A stretch of 64,000 nucleotides of DNA from Lentisphaerota bacterium (lineage in GTDB: Bacteria; Verrucomicrobiota; Lentisphaeria; Oligosphaerales; JABHEG01). The stretch lies in NCBI GenBank assembly GCA_018676675.1, contig JABHEG010000043.1:1-64000 (forward strand). Reading direction: 5' to 3'. Made by a program: the position numbers and the translations under genes. Position 1 is the first letter of the stretch. Every line of letters starts with the position of its first letter. Below the pieces are notes generated by a model. The model was given only the letters and a program-made list of their open reading frames with translations, made no database searches and was not told the origin of the DNA. Positions 37,787 to 46,192 of this stretch are shown here, piece by piece.

Positions 37787-37965
37787 CAGAGCCCTGACCT
37801 ACGGGAGGGGGCACCCCAACAGAGCCCCGGCCTGCGGTTGGTGTCCGTCAGAGCCCTGACCTGCGGTTGGTGTCCGTCAGAGCCCTGACCAACGGGAGGG
37901 GATAATCCGACAGAGCCCTGACCAACGGGAGGGGATAATCCGACAGAGCCCCGACCAATCGGCGG
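37787..37965 (+). repeat. Six-copy 33/29-nt tandem array
   Basis: Units start at 37787, 37820, 37849, 37878, 37911 and 37944, each beginning CAGAGCC. Lengths are 33, 29, 29, 33, 33 and a partial last unit. Two unit types alternate: one with GACC-AACGGGAGGGG-ATAATCCGA, one with GCGGTTGGTGTCCGT. There are no unique spacers, so it is not a CRISPR array. It starts 17 nt after the last gene of the nine-gene block and sits between convergent genes. A related single unit is at 14789-14821. Confidence 0.85.
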
Positions 37966-38070
37966 AAGACCGCTTACGTTGTGCGCGGCTCGGCCGGAAA
38001 GGAAAGACCGCTTACGTTGTGCGCGGCTCGGCCGGAAAGGAAAGACCGCTTACGTAAGTCGCGGCCCGGA
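37966..38070 (+). repeat. 38-nt tandem array, 2.7 copies
   Basis: Units start at 37966, 38004 and 38042 with AAGACCGCTTACGT. The first two are identical and the third diverges after TTACGTAA. The start of the unit is repeated, with three changes, at 4572-4596. It directly follows the 33/29-nt array and ends about 20 nt from the stop of the convergent heparinase gene. Confidence 0.8.
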
Positions 38071-38089
38071 TCCAGATAGGAGCCTCCAT

Positions 38090-41000
38090 CTACCGACCAT
38101 GGTAAGAGAACGGAATCGTGACGGAGGCCCCCTTGGCGAAGGCGTATTCGAAGGCCTCCGCACAGGTCTTCTTGCCAAACACGCTCTTGTCCTTCGGTCC
38201 CGCGATGAAGGAATCGGCGTCCAGATACAGCGTGGACTGCCCACGTCGGGTTGAGATGTGAACAACACGGTAGCTGCCGTCGATCCGCTCAGCGGTCGGT
38301 GTGATGTCGACCCACAGCGGGGTCACAGCGCCTTCGGGTACGACGACCGGATCAGTCAGAACTACGGTGCTTCTCTCGGCAACGCCCTCCTCGAATCCGG
38401 CCACACGGGACCTGGCACTGGGCACGAAGCTCTTGCGGAAGCCACCCTCGATCGAGACCTCCCGTGCCATGGACGCGTGGTACTCCAAGACGTTCCCATC
38501 GGCCCCCAGGCGCAGGAGACAGAAGAAGCCCTTCATCCTCAATCCGTTCTCGAAGGTGGCCTCCGCTGACTCGTCCTGCCCTTTGACGATCAGATCTCTC
38601 CTGCCATCGGCCAGCGTCACCTCGACGGCACTGGAGAAAGGGCCTCCGGTGAGCTTCTTCAACCGCCGGACCGACACCGCCGGACGCTTGCCCGCAACAT
38701 ATGCCTCGATCACGCCGACGAAATGCGACGTGAGCTTCTCTTCCGCATTGCGCCTTGCCAGGATGTAATGGATGTAGTCAGGGTTACCCTTAGTGTTTTG
38801 GGGCGGCTTGCCTTTGGCAATCGCTGCCTCCGTGACGGGTGACAGCAGGTTCAGGCGGCAGCGCACATCGTCACCGAACGGGGAGATCCCGTGCGTGTTC
38901 TTCAGATTCCACGTAAAGGTCGCCGCATCGAGTGGACCGGATCGCGTCACATCATAGAGGTAGTGGAACCCGTTTCCCCAGCGGCAATCGTATGCCTCGG
39001 AGTAGTGGTAGTCTTCCTGGGCGTACGGCACCTCTGGTCCGGCGTAAGTCCCGGTCGTCTGTCGCGCGAAGGTCATCTGCGACTCAGTGACCACATCTCC
39101 CTCTCCACTGTGAAAGCTGTAGACGTGCTCTCGGCCGCCGGCTACGTCAAAGAAATCGACCACGTAGAACGCATCGTCTGCCACGTTCACCAGCCCCACG
39201 CAACGCCGATACCGGGATGCCTGCTCGTACAGAGAGTCGGCAGAGATGTCGAACAGCGAAATGAGCTTCGACTCGGCGAGGAGTTTCTGGTCCGCGATCT
39301 CCAGGTTCCGCATGTGTTCCTGACCATCCACCACCACCGTGTTGCTGGAGATTGCGCTGAGGTGCCAGTTGGTGAATTGGTGGCGTTCCTTGAGGTCGGG
39401 GTAGCCAAGGTTGGGGAGGATGTCTCGGCCAAAGGCGAAGAGACCCAGCGAAAACGTGTCGGGATGGTTGTGACACGTGTGGCTGTTCCCGTAGTGCGTC
39501 CACAGAGCCCGCCGGTTTTCCCCGGTCCCCTGTTTCAGCACGACCACACCTCGGCCCGTGAGATTGACACTCTCTTCCGGCAACCAGCTTCCGTCGCCAG
39601 AGAGATCGTCCAGCTTGGCCATGATGTCCGGTGGAAGCAGGTGGAGGTCGTCGAGCAGCAGAGCGCTACTACGTTCCTTCCCACTGGTCGCCAGAATGGA
39701 TTTGACATGCTGGGCTGACGTTGGATCGCCGAACATGAGGAAGCCATTGAAGTAAAGATTCGGTGCCAGGCCTCTCCGGTACATCGGGTCGCAGAAGGTC
39801 CCATTGTCACCCCAGTAGGGCTTGAATCTGTCCAAGCATGTCAGGGTGTAGTGGTTTCGGTAGAACGCTGAGAGCCGTTTCCGGCACAGCTCCATCACGG
39901 CCTGCTGGACAGGACTCGCAGTGGCCCCGGCCAGCCTGGACATGGCCGGATAGATCGTTGCGAGTGTCTTAGGCAGGATCTCGCAATAGCCTCCACTTTC
40001 CCAGGAAAACCCATCCCTCGTGAGCTTGAGGACGAGGTCAAGGAGCCCGCCTCCAAGCTGGCGATGCTCTTCACTGTTGTAGCCGGTGATCGTGCGGGGC
40101 GAGAAGAGCCACTGCACAAGCTGCTCTCTGAACGCAGTGTCCCGGGTCACCGATGCCATAATGGCTATATTCTCCTCGGTCATCCCTGTGTTGCCCCAGA
40201 GGAATCCGTTCTGCGCACAGCGGAATATTTCTTTGAAGTAGAGCTCCTCGATGAGGGCGGTAAAACGATCTCCGTGCCGATCAGTGTCCAGCGACAGGTG
40301 GGTCGTTCGGCGAGCCAGAAACGTCATGAACTCCGGGTCATTCACAACGGCGTCGTGCACGAGGTCATACGTCTTCAGCAATCGCTTCACCAGGAAATTA
40401 TCCCAGATGCGATCAAGGATCTTCCCCGGGATCCGCTTCCCACTGGGGTTGTACTCAGCGTTCCGGTTCCAGGCGTAGTAGTCCATCTCCGGGTAGAGAA
40501 CGGCAACCCGGCTCAGAATAACTGCTGCCTTACGCGCATAGCGCACATCCCCGGTGAGGGCGTAACCATGGGCGAAGTTGAGGGCTCGGTTGGTGATGTC
40601 TTGCTTGCCCCATGGCTGGCCCCAGTAGGCCTTGCCGTTGTAGCAGGCAACGAACGCATAGATGCGCCCCTTCTCATCGCGATAGCCCGCGCCGGGATCG
40701 ACACCGAACGTGTGCAGCGGGTCCTTTGGATCAGGGTGTTCCTCGTTGATGAGCAGGCCTTTGTTCGCCCGGGCATGGTCGAAGACGGCGCGTTCATCCA
40801 GACCGGACTTGTAGTAAGCCGCGAAATCGTTCTTAGGGAACCGCTCCCGGCACTTGGGGCACCGGACCTTCCACGGGTGGGCGGTGGAAGCACCCCATGG
40901 GTAGTAGCCGTAGCCACGATGGATGGCAACCCCGCAGTTGGGGCACCCGTGTTCCCTGTTGACTGAGTTCGACCGCGGAATGCACTGCCCGGGCATCGTG

Positions 41001-41257
41001 TCCCAGACCTCGTCGTCAGCCTGATCCATGCGGCGTTCACACACCGCGATGATCTCGCCTTTCTGCTTAGCGAACCACGGATATCCATCAGCGAGGCGAG
41101 AGAGCAGATGAATCCTCTCCTCGGATGTCATGACCTGCGGCATGGAAGGACCTCCAGAAAGGGAACCAGAGAAGAGGAAGACCGCGCAGACCAGCGCCAT
41201 ACCGGCAGCGAGCCGCGAGCGACCAAATGTGACCATGCCTGAAGCCCGTGTGATCAT
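38090..41257 (-). CDS. Heparinase II/III-like polysaccharide lyase
   Basis: This is a protein of 1055 residues with GGAG 7 nt before the ATG and a signal peptide ending around 35. Residues 105-136 form a zinc-ribbon-like insert (C105, C108, C133, C136). Residues ~200-480 look like the alpha/alpha toroid of heparinase II/III enzymes. The region around NSHTCHNHPDTFSLGLFAFG carries the His cluster used for catalysis and metal binding, and a beta-sandwich fills the C-terminal part. Such lyases cleave uronic-acid-containing polysaccharides (heparin, alginate, ulvan) by beta-elimination. It is periplasmic or exported. It starts 3 nt after the DegT gene and is the last gene of a three-gene leftward unit. 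The specific polymer is not evident. Confidence 0.8.
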   Translation of the reverse strand: MITRASGMVTFGRSRLAAGMALVCAVFLFSGSLSGGPSMPQVMTSEERIHLLSRLADGYPWFAKQKGEIIAVCERRMDQADDEVWDTMPGQCIPRSNSVNREHGCPNCGVAIHRGYGYYPWGASTAHPWKVRCPKCRERFPKNDFAAYYKSGLDERAVFDHARANKGLLINEEHPDPKDPLHTFGVDPGAGYRDEKGRIYAFVACYNGKAYWGQPWGKQDITNRALNFAHGYALTGDVRYARKAAVILSRVAVLYPEMDYYAWNRNAEYNPSGKRIPGKILDRIWDNFLVKRLLKTYDLVHDAVVNDPEFMTFLARRTTHLSLDTDRHGDRFTALIEELYFKEIFRCAQNGFLWGNTGMTEENIAIMASVTRDTAFREQLVQWLFSPRTITGYNSEEHRQLGGGLLDLVLKLTRDGFSWESGGYCEILPKTLATIYPAMSRLAGATASPVQQAVMELCRKRLSAFYRNHYTLTCLDRFKPYWGDNGTFCDPMYRRGLAPNLYFNGFLMFGDPTSAQHVKSILATSGKERSSALLLDDLHLLPPDIMAKLDDLSGDGSWLPEESVNLTGRGVVVLKQGTGENRRALWTHYGNSHTCHNHPDTFSLGLFAFGRDILPNLGYPDLKERHQFTNWHLSAISSNTVVVDGQEHMRNLEIADQKLLAESKLISLFDISADSLYEQASRYRRCVGLVNVADDAFYVVDFFDVAGGREHVYSFHSGEGDVVTESQMTFARQTTGTYAGPEVPYAQEDYHYSEAYDCRWGNGFHYLYDVTRSGPLDAATFTWNLKNTHGISPFGDDVRCRLNLLSPVTEAAIAKGKPPQNTKGNPDYIHYILARRNAEEKLTSHFVGVIEAYVAGKRPAVSVRRLKKLTGGPFSSAVEVTLADGRRDLIVKGQDESAEATFENGLRMKGFFCLLRLGADGNVLEYHASMAREVSIEGGFRKSFVPSARSRVAGFEEGVAERSTVVLTDPVVVPEGAVTPLWVDITPTAERIDGSYRVVHISTRRGQSTLYLDADSFIAGPKDKSVFGKKTCAEAFEYAFAKGASVTIPFSYHGR

Positions 41258-41260
41258 GCA

Positions 41261-42505
41261 TTATCTCCGGTGCTTGTCCGCAACCCGTCGCACAATGTGT
41301 GCGGCCAACTCACAGTGTTCTTCCTCGTAACGGGCACAAAATGTCGACCAACGAATCCAGGTCTGCAAGAATGTCTCGGCCCGGGGACACGCACCCACGT
41401 AGCTGTAAGACCGCGAGGCCGGGGGCTGCGAGTAGGGATAGACTCCGGCGCGGGCGTTCTGTTCGAGGAACGTACAGGCAGCGGGAATCAGGTAGTACCG
41501 TCCGGTGCCGGCACCGGGAATCCCGGTCTCCGCCAAATCCCGCGCGAACTGCTCAGTCGTGCAGGTGAACTGGGCCGGGTCCAGATTCATGCCGAACATC
41601 CAAGCGGAGTAGACGGTCATGTAGTCGGGAATAGGTAACGGGGTCACACCAGGGACTTCACCAATAAGCTGGCTGAGCAACCGAATCATGCGGTCGCGGT
41701 GAGCGACCTGATCGCGGATAATCTCAAGCTGGGCCAGACAGATCGCTGCCGTGCAATGCGGCATGCGAAAGGCGTAGCCCGGCATCGTGTGGATACGTCC
41801 GAACCCCGGGGCCATCTCGCCCCCGCGGCTGTGCCCAACAAAGCGGATGCGTTCCGCGAGTTCATCATCGTCCGTCACAACGCACCCGCCAACATCCGAG
41901 CCCAGCGTCTTCTCAGAGTCAAACGAGAACCCCGCCGCCTTCCCAAGCGTTCCCGCAAACCGGCCCTTGTACTCACTGAACACCGCCTGACACGCATCCT
42001 CGTAGACGATAAGCCCGTGCTTCTCCGCCAACGCGTTGATCGGGTCCATGTCGCAGACCAGTCCGGTCTTGTGCACGACCAGGATGGCGCGAGTCCGATC
42101 GGTGATGCACGGCTCGATCGTTTCCGCCGACAGGTTCACCGTACTCGACGCGGTGTCCGCAAAAACGGGGATGTAATTCTCCCGGACCAGGCCCTGGATC
42201 GTGCCGTAATCGGTTACCGGGCTGACGATGATCTCGTCGCCAGGCTCGAACGCGAACGCGGCGGCGAGCATGGCCAGAGCCGGGGTACAGCCCGGCGTGC
42301 CAATGCAGTGCTTCACGCCACAGGCTTCCGCAAAAGCTCTCTCGAACCGCGAGCTCATGTCTGATTGCAGGCCGCTGTCTACGACCTCCTGCAGGTACTT
42401 CATGGCGTTCGGACCGATGGTGCGTGGCCATTGTGTGGGCAGCGACCCGGTCATGCCGGCGAACGCAGCTGCACCGTACGTTGCCTGTTCTCGTTTCTCA
42501 GCCAT
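41261..42505 (-). CDS. DegT/DnrJ/EryC1/StrS sugar aminotransferase
   Basis: This is a cytoplasmic protein of 414 residues of fold type I. The PLP lysine K199 is in GFSFDSEKTLGSDVGG and the cofactor-stacking set is YEDACQA (D170 to Q173). Glycine-rich GTPGCTPAL near 69-77 binds the phosphate. These enzymes usually aminate 3- or 4-keto sugar nucleotides during synthesis of amino sugars; some act as dehydratases when Lys is lost, but Lys is kept here. It is sandwiched with 3-nt gaps between a NodB-like deacetylase and a heparinase-like lyase. That suggests a role in handling an amino- or keto-sugar from the same polysaccharide, although no sugar-nucleotide enzyme is near. Confidence 0.85.
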   Translation of the reverse strand: MAEKREQATYGAAAFAGMTGSLPTQWPRTIGPNAMKYLQEVVDSGLQSDMSSRFERAFAEACGVKHCIGTPGCTPALAMLAAAFAFEPGDEIIVSPVTDYGTIQGLVRENYIPVFADTASSTVNLSAETIEPCITDRTRAILVVHKTGLVCDMDPINALAEKHGLIVYEDACQAVFSEYKGRFAGTLGKAAGFSFDSEKTLGSDVGGCVVTDDDELAERIRFVGHSRGGEMAPGFGRIHTMPGYAFRMPHCTAAICLAQLEIIRDQVAHRDRMIRLLSQLIGEVPGVTPLPIPDYMTVYSAWMFGMNLDPAQFTCTTEQFARDLAETGIPGAGTGRYYLIPAACTFLEQNARAGVYPYSQPPASRSYSYVGACPRAETFLQTWIRWSTFCARYEEEHCELAAHIVRRVADKHRR

Positions 42506-42508
42506 CGC

Positions 42509-43243
42509 TCAACTCCTCTGCTCAAGCAGATGCTTGACGACTTCGTTCGGTTCCGCTAGCCAGACATCATCCCCTCCGAGCCGGCACACCGTCTCGAACC
42601 GCTCGGCAAGCTGTTCCGCTGTGCAGTCCTTCCACGGGTGTATTGGGGTGTCCGGAGTGGGACAATGGCAGTAATCGATGATCCAGCCGCCACAATCGAT
42701 GGCTTGGTGCAGGCGTTTATAGGGGTCGTAAGCCGAGTAAAACGGGGGCGGGTACTCCTGGTGCAGGGGGCAGCGGCAGAGCCGCAGCAGATCGACATCC
42801 GCTCGGTTGACGTCGTCGTAGATGGTCATGATTGAGGTGTATCCGGCCTTGGCGGCGTGGGCCTTCACGATTTCGTGGTGCGTGTTGTTCCCCGGCAGGC
42901 AGAACATGGTGACAGACATGTCCAACGTGGTGCTGAGCTGTTCACGGCCGGCGTAGACTTCCTCAGCCACGTTTTCTTCCGTGATGTGAGCGTGTGTCAT
43001 GCCGTGGCACGAGACACCCCACCCCTCATCGCAGAGCATGTGGATCTCATCACGCGACAGAATCTGCATGCCGTCATAGCTGCTGCCGGGAACGTCACGG
43101 GGCACACCGATCTGCGACGCGACCAGCGCCAGGTGCCCGGGCACCCCATACCGACGGTGGATCGGTACGGCGTGATCGAGCAAAGCCTGGCAACCCTCAT
43201 CATACGTGATGGAGTAGACCCAGCGTTTTCCATTTGGCCACAT
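42509..43243 (-). CDS. NodB-type polysaccharide deacetylase-like protein
   Basis: This is a protein of 244 residues. The start at 43243 is chosen because AAGGAG lies 8 nt upstream; the frame runs open for a further 98 codons that look non-coding. The NodB metal site is recognisable: TYDEG (D15-E16 in place of the usual Asp-Asp) and SCHGMTHAH with H80, H84 and H86. Relatives hydrolyse N- or O-acetyl groups of amino sugars or wall polymers; some variants with DE act on other amides. There is no signal peptide, so a cytoplasmic role is likely. It is the first gene of a tight three-gene unit with the aminotransferase and heparinase-like genes. Confidence 0.75.
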   Translation of the reverse strand: MWPNGKRWVYSITYDEGCQALLDHAVPIHRRYGVPGHLALVASQIGVPRDVPGSSYDGMQILSRDEIHMLCDEGWGVSCHGMTHAHITEENVAEEVYAGREQLSTTLDMSVTMFCLPGNNTHHEIVKAHAAKAGYTSIMTIYDDVNRADVDLLRLCRCPLHQEYPPPFYSAYDPYKRLHQAIDCGGWIIDYCHCPTPDTPIHPWKDCTAEQLAERFETVCRLGGDDVWLAEPNEVVKHLLEQRS

Positions 43244-43804
43244 GATCGCCGCTCCTTCTTCTGCTGTTACTTCCCAACAGACCGGATCCAGCTTACCTGC
43301 ATTACTATCTGCGTCAAGGCACCGTCCGCCGAAGCAGGTTACCGCCCGGTCTGCACCCACCTGCCCCCATGACATCCACCAGCAGGCTCTCCTGGCTGCC
43401 AGGTCTGTCTCCTTCGCAGCGCCGAGAGAGTCCGTCTGCCCTACAGGCGCGCCCGGCGCAACCGCCTGGTTCGACACGCACACGATATCCTGCTCGAGGC
43501 CAGCGACCATCAGAAGCCCACACAGGAACAGAGGCAAGGCAGGTCAATGCGCATCCTGGTTCCCGGGAAAAGGGCCGATGGCACGCTTGAGATGGGGAAG
43601 CCGATCACCGTCTCCGGGGCGAGAGGATGCTCTCCCATCACGACCTCCCTCGTGCCAGAGCAACTCATCCGTATGTCAGCTGTGCCCGGAAAGGCGAGTG
43701 TGATCTCAGTGAGACAGAAGGCGTACACACGAGGAACATCCCAGGGGACAATGGGCCGACCGCGACTTGGCCTGCGGATGAGACAGCTGAGGGACCGAGG
43801 GTAG
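43244..43804. other. Intergenic region, possible gene debris
   Basis: This 561-nt gap lies between two leftward genes. On the minus strand 43510-43728 keeps an open frame of 72 codons with protein-like stretches (SGTREVVMGEHPLAPETVIG), but it has no start signal or recognised family. It may be a decayed gene. An overlapping plus-strand frame (43547-43804) reads as its antisense. I call nothing here. Confidence 0.4.
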
Positions 43805-44926
43805 TCAAGGAATGCTCACCACGTCACTATCGAGCTCGGCGATACCGATCCCAGCCGCAGGATCCGGACACTCTAGCTCCGGATACCGCAGTTTCTGATC
43901 GTGGGCCCTGGCCCTGCCGATGTAGAGCATGTAGACCTTGTCCCCGATGCGCATGGGACCGCTGATCGATGACACGATGCCGCAATCGAACTGTCCGAGC
44001 GCGCCAAGCGGAAGGATCGGGCGACGTCCGTTCCGTCGCTCCCAGGTCCAGCCGTCGACACTGGTGACCAGTTGGATATCCATGGTCTGATCGATCGTGT
44101 GATGACAGGACAGGAAGCCCCCGAACCCCTCCTTCATGTGGAACGCAGTGAGCCAATAGAACTGCAGGTCCGGCGGATCGTCCTTGTCGGGTTCGAGAAC
44201 AACGATCGGGCCAATCCACTTGCCATGGATGCTCTCCGAGGCCCACAGCGAAATGCGCCGATGGATGTTCTTCAGATTGTCTCGCTCCACGGGCAGATCC
44301 GGGTTGTACTTCCACGTCTGCTGGTAGAGCAGATAGTTGCTCTTCAGCCATGGACATGGTCCTTCACGGTGGGTGGCGATGAGGCAACTCCCATCGTTGA
44401 CGTTGGTGATGGCCGGGTAATCACTCAGCGGCGTCCAGGCAAACCCGTCCGGGCTCGCGGCGAAGCAGATACCATACGGGCTGGCGGTCCCGGGCTGGTC
44501 CCAGTAGACCATCTTCCAGCGCAAAGCAGGATCCTGCTCCAGCGGGTCGTGGATCACCTGCTGCGGGAAAAAACACCCCCAATTGAGCTTACGCCCCGAA
44601 CCGCGCATGACCACGTTGTGCCCCTCTCCCAAATCAGGTTTCTCCCAGGCGAATCCGTCGCTTGTGTAGGCGACACAGAGCGCGTTCTTGGTGAAATCAT
44701 CACGGTGCCAGGTGAGATAGTAGAGGCGGATGCGCCCCTCCTCCACATCAGGCATCACTGAAATCGCCCGAAGAATGCCCCCCTCCTCCCAGGGCTTGTC
44801 AGCTAGGAGGAGGGGCGTTTCAGAGCGGAATTTCACGGATGAGTTGCTGTTCTGCATGTCATCGCGTTCCGTTTGTAGCCAGTCTGTCAGAGCCGCGACT
44901 TGCGCATGCGCGTCAAGCCAAGGCAT
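43805..44926 (-). CDS. Five-bladed-propeller glycosidase-like protein (GH32/43/130 type)
   Basis: This is a protein of 373 residues starting at the ATG at 44926, with AGGA 8-9 nt upstream. It shows the repeated blade pattern of GH32/43/62/117/130 enzymes: IRLYYLTWHRD followed by CVAYTSDGFAWEKP, KMVYWDQPGTASPYGI followed by FAASPDGFAWTPL, and IQLVTSVDGWTWERR. The S-x-DG-x-x-W motif in each blade is typical. Acidic residues that could serve in catalysis occur in several blades, but I cannot assign the set. There is no signal peptide. Relatives hydrolyse or phosphorolyse furanosides, mannosides and similar sugars. It probably acts on an oligosaccharide imported from the polymers attacked by neighbouring lyases. 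The gap to the next leftward gene is 561 nt, so they need not be one unit. Confidence 0.7.
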   Translation of the reverse strand: MPWLDAHAQVAALTDWLQTERDDMQNSNSSVKFRSETPLLLADKPWEEGGILRAISVMPDVEEGRIRLYYLTWHRDDFTKNALCVAYTSDGFAWEKPDLGEGHNVVMRGSGRKLNWGCFFPQQVIHDPLEQDPALRWKMVYWDQPGTASPYGICFAASPDGFAWTPLSDYPAITNVNDGSCLIATHREGPCPWLKSNYLLYQQTWKYNPDLPVERDNLKNIHRRISLWASESIHGKWIGPIVVLEPDKDDPPDLQFYWLTAFHMKEGFGGFLSCHHTIDQTMDIQLVTSVDGWTWERRNGRRPILPLGALGQFDCGIVSSISGPMRIGDKVYMLYIGRARAHDQKLRYPELECPDPAAGIGIAELDSDVVSIP

Positions 44927-45436
44927 GGTCTTTTCCTGGACAGCGCAATACACCACGACAAACGATGGTGTCACGGCCTCCGTCTACGTGGTCGCCCGTC
45001 GCGCGAGCGTCGGCAACGGTGGGGCGAAGGTCAGGTGGGGCTTCCCCAGCTGGCGTTCGGTGTATGTAGTTCCGCGTTTACGCGGCCCGAACAGACCGTC
45101 TAAAGACGGAACTACGTACGGTTCACTCGTCCGCTCTGGCCGATGTGTGGCTATTGGCGGCGGGCGCGAATAGCGGGCCCACTCCTTGCTGACGCCTGGA
45201 TGTGGAAGTGTCTCGGGCACCTTGGTGCGTACAGACGTACGTACCGAGGAGGCCGGAATGCTCCCGCGCCAGGGATCGGTAAGCCGTAGGCCGGGCACTG
45301 TTTCTTGGCTCGGCGTTCATCATTCGGCGAATGAGGCCTTTCTGTTACCTGGCAACCCTTACGGGCGGACCATTCTTCGCGATTCTCCGCCCAGATGAAT
45401 TCGAAGACTATCTCCATGGGCTTGTGGAGATCTTCA
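44927..45436. other. Intergenic region rich in palindromes
   Basis: No gene is supported in this 510-nt stretch. It holds the cruciform-like element at 45062-45119, a GCTATT/AATAGC stem near 45150-45173 and a GTACGTAC palindrome near 45237. Several short open frames cross it without start signals. Confidence 0.5.
45062..45119. repeat. Nested palindrome (three-way-junction element)
   Basis: Outer arms 45062-45074 and 45107-45119 pair at 12 of 13 positions. Inside are two perfect small hairpins: CCGCG-TTTA-CGCGG (45072-45085) and CCGTC-TAAA-GACGG (45096-45109). The two loops are reverse complements of each other (TTTA and TAAA), so the element is near-symmetric overall. This is typical of REP/BIME-like intergenic elements. 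Only one copy is visible here. Confidence 0.8.
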
Positions 45437-46030
45437 TCAGTCGGTCACATCCTCCAACGGCTCACCGTTCCAGCGAAAACAGTCTCGCACCCGGAAACGC
45501 CAGTGTCCCGTGCTGGACTCTATCCAGTCCGCAGGGCCACGTCCGTAGTCCACCCGGCAGCGGTCCAGCAGTACATTCGGCTTCTGCTCATCGCCACGCA
45601 TTTCGAGAACGAACGAGTTGTCACCAAAGAGATTCACGCTGTCGCGTATCGTGAGCTTGATCTCACCATGCAGCGTCCACTTCCGCGGGTAGAGACTGCC
45701 GTCCTTTGTCCATGCTTGATGGCAATTCTTGAACGTAATCACACAGTCGCCCTTGACCACATCCAGCCACTGCATCTCACGGTTTTGGGCATCGGCCTTG
45801 ATCCCCTCGACAAGGACCATCCCGTTGTTGCGTCCCGGATGAATCTGCTTACCTTCGTCACCAATCTTCAAATCAGGTTGGTCCCCGGCATCTCGACCAT
45901 TGTCCCCCCCTCCTCACCAATCCACGCGATCTCCGCACCCGCCCCGCGCAGACCGTGCCCAAGCTTAAAAAGGCAACACAAGGCTCGCATCACAACCGTC
46001 TCCACTCTCAACCCAACGCGCGGTGATTTG
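45437..46030 (-). pseudogene. Truncated, frameshifted beta-helix remnant
   Basis: The 3' part (45437-45871) reads 144 protein-like codons, including NNGMVLVEGIKADAQ, CVITFKNCHQAWTKDG and SVNLFGDNSFVLEMRG, as in pectin-lyase-like beta-helices. It has no proper start: the first codon is TTG without a ribosome site. The sense continues upstream in a different frame (AEIAWIGEEGGTMVEMPGTNLI just before a TGA at 45868-45870), so one frameshift separates the halves. Upstream of about 46030 nothing recognisable remains and a rightward gene begins at 46193. I read this as the tail of a lost secreted lyase gene. A sequencing error could explain the frameshift but not the missing 5' part. Confidence 0.55.
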
Positions 46031-46192
46031 AACTGCCAGTGTAGCCCGGTGTGAGCGGCATTCAAACAGCGCTTCAAAGGCAGAGAGCCGGAGCCATGGC
46101 AAGAGCGTCCTTTGTCGAATCCTGGTGACGGCAGTAACGTGGAAGACAAAGACACCGCTCGTATCCCACGGTCAGAACACGGAAACGCCGCC

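Noticed and set aside
37787..38070. Possible CRISPR array
   Set aside because: Units are contiguous with no unique spacers, unit lengths vary (33/29, then 38) and no cas gene is near.
42509..43537. Longer 342-residue version of the deacetylase-like protein
   Set aside because: The 98 extra codons lack conserved features and a start signal, while the ATG at 43243 has AAGGAG at 8 nt.
43547..43804. 85-codon plus-strand open frame as a gene
   Set aside because: Low-information, basic composition, no family, and it overlaps a better but still weak minus-strand frame.
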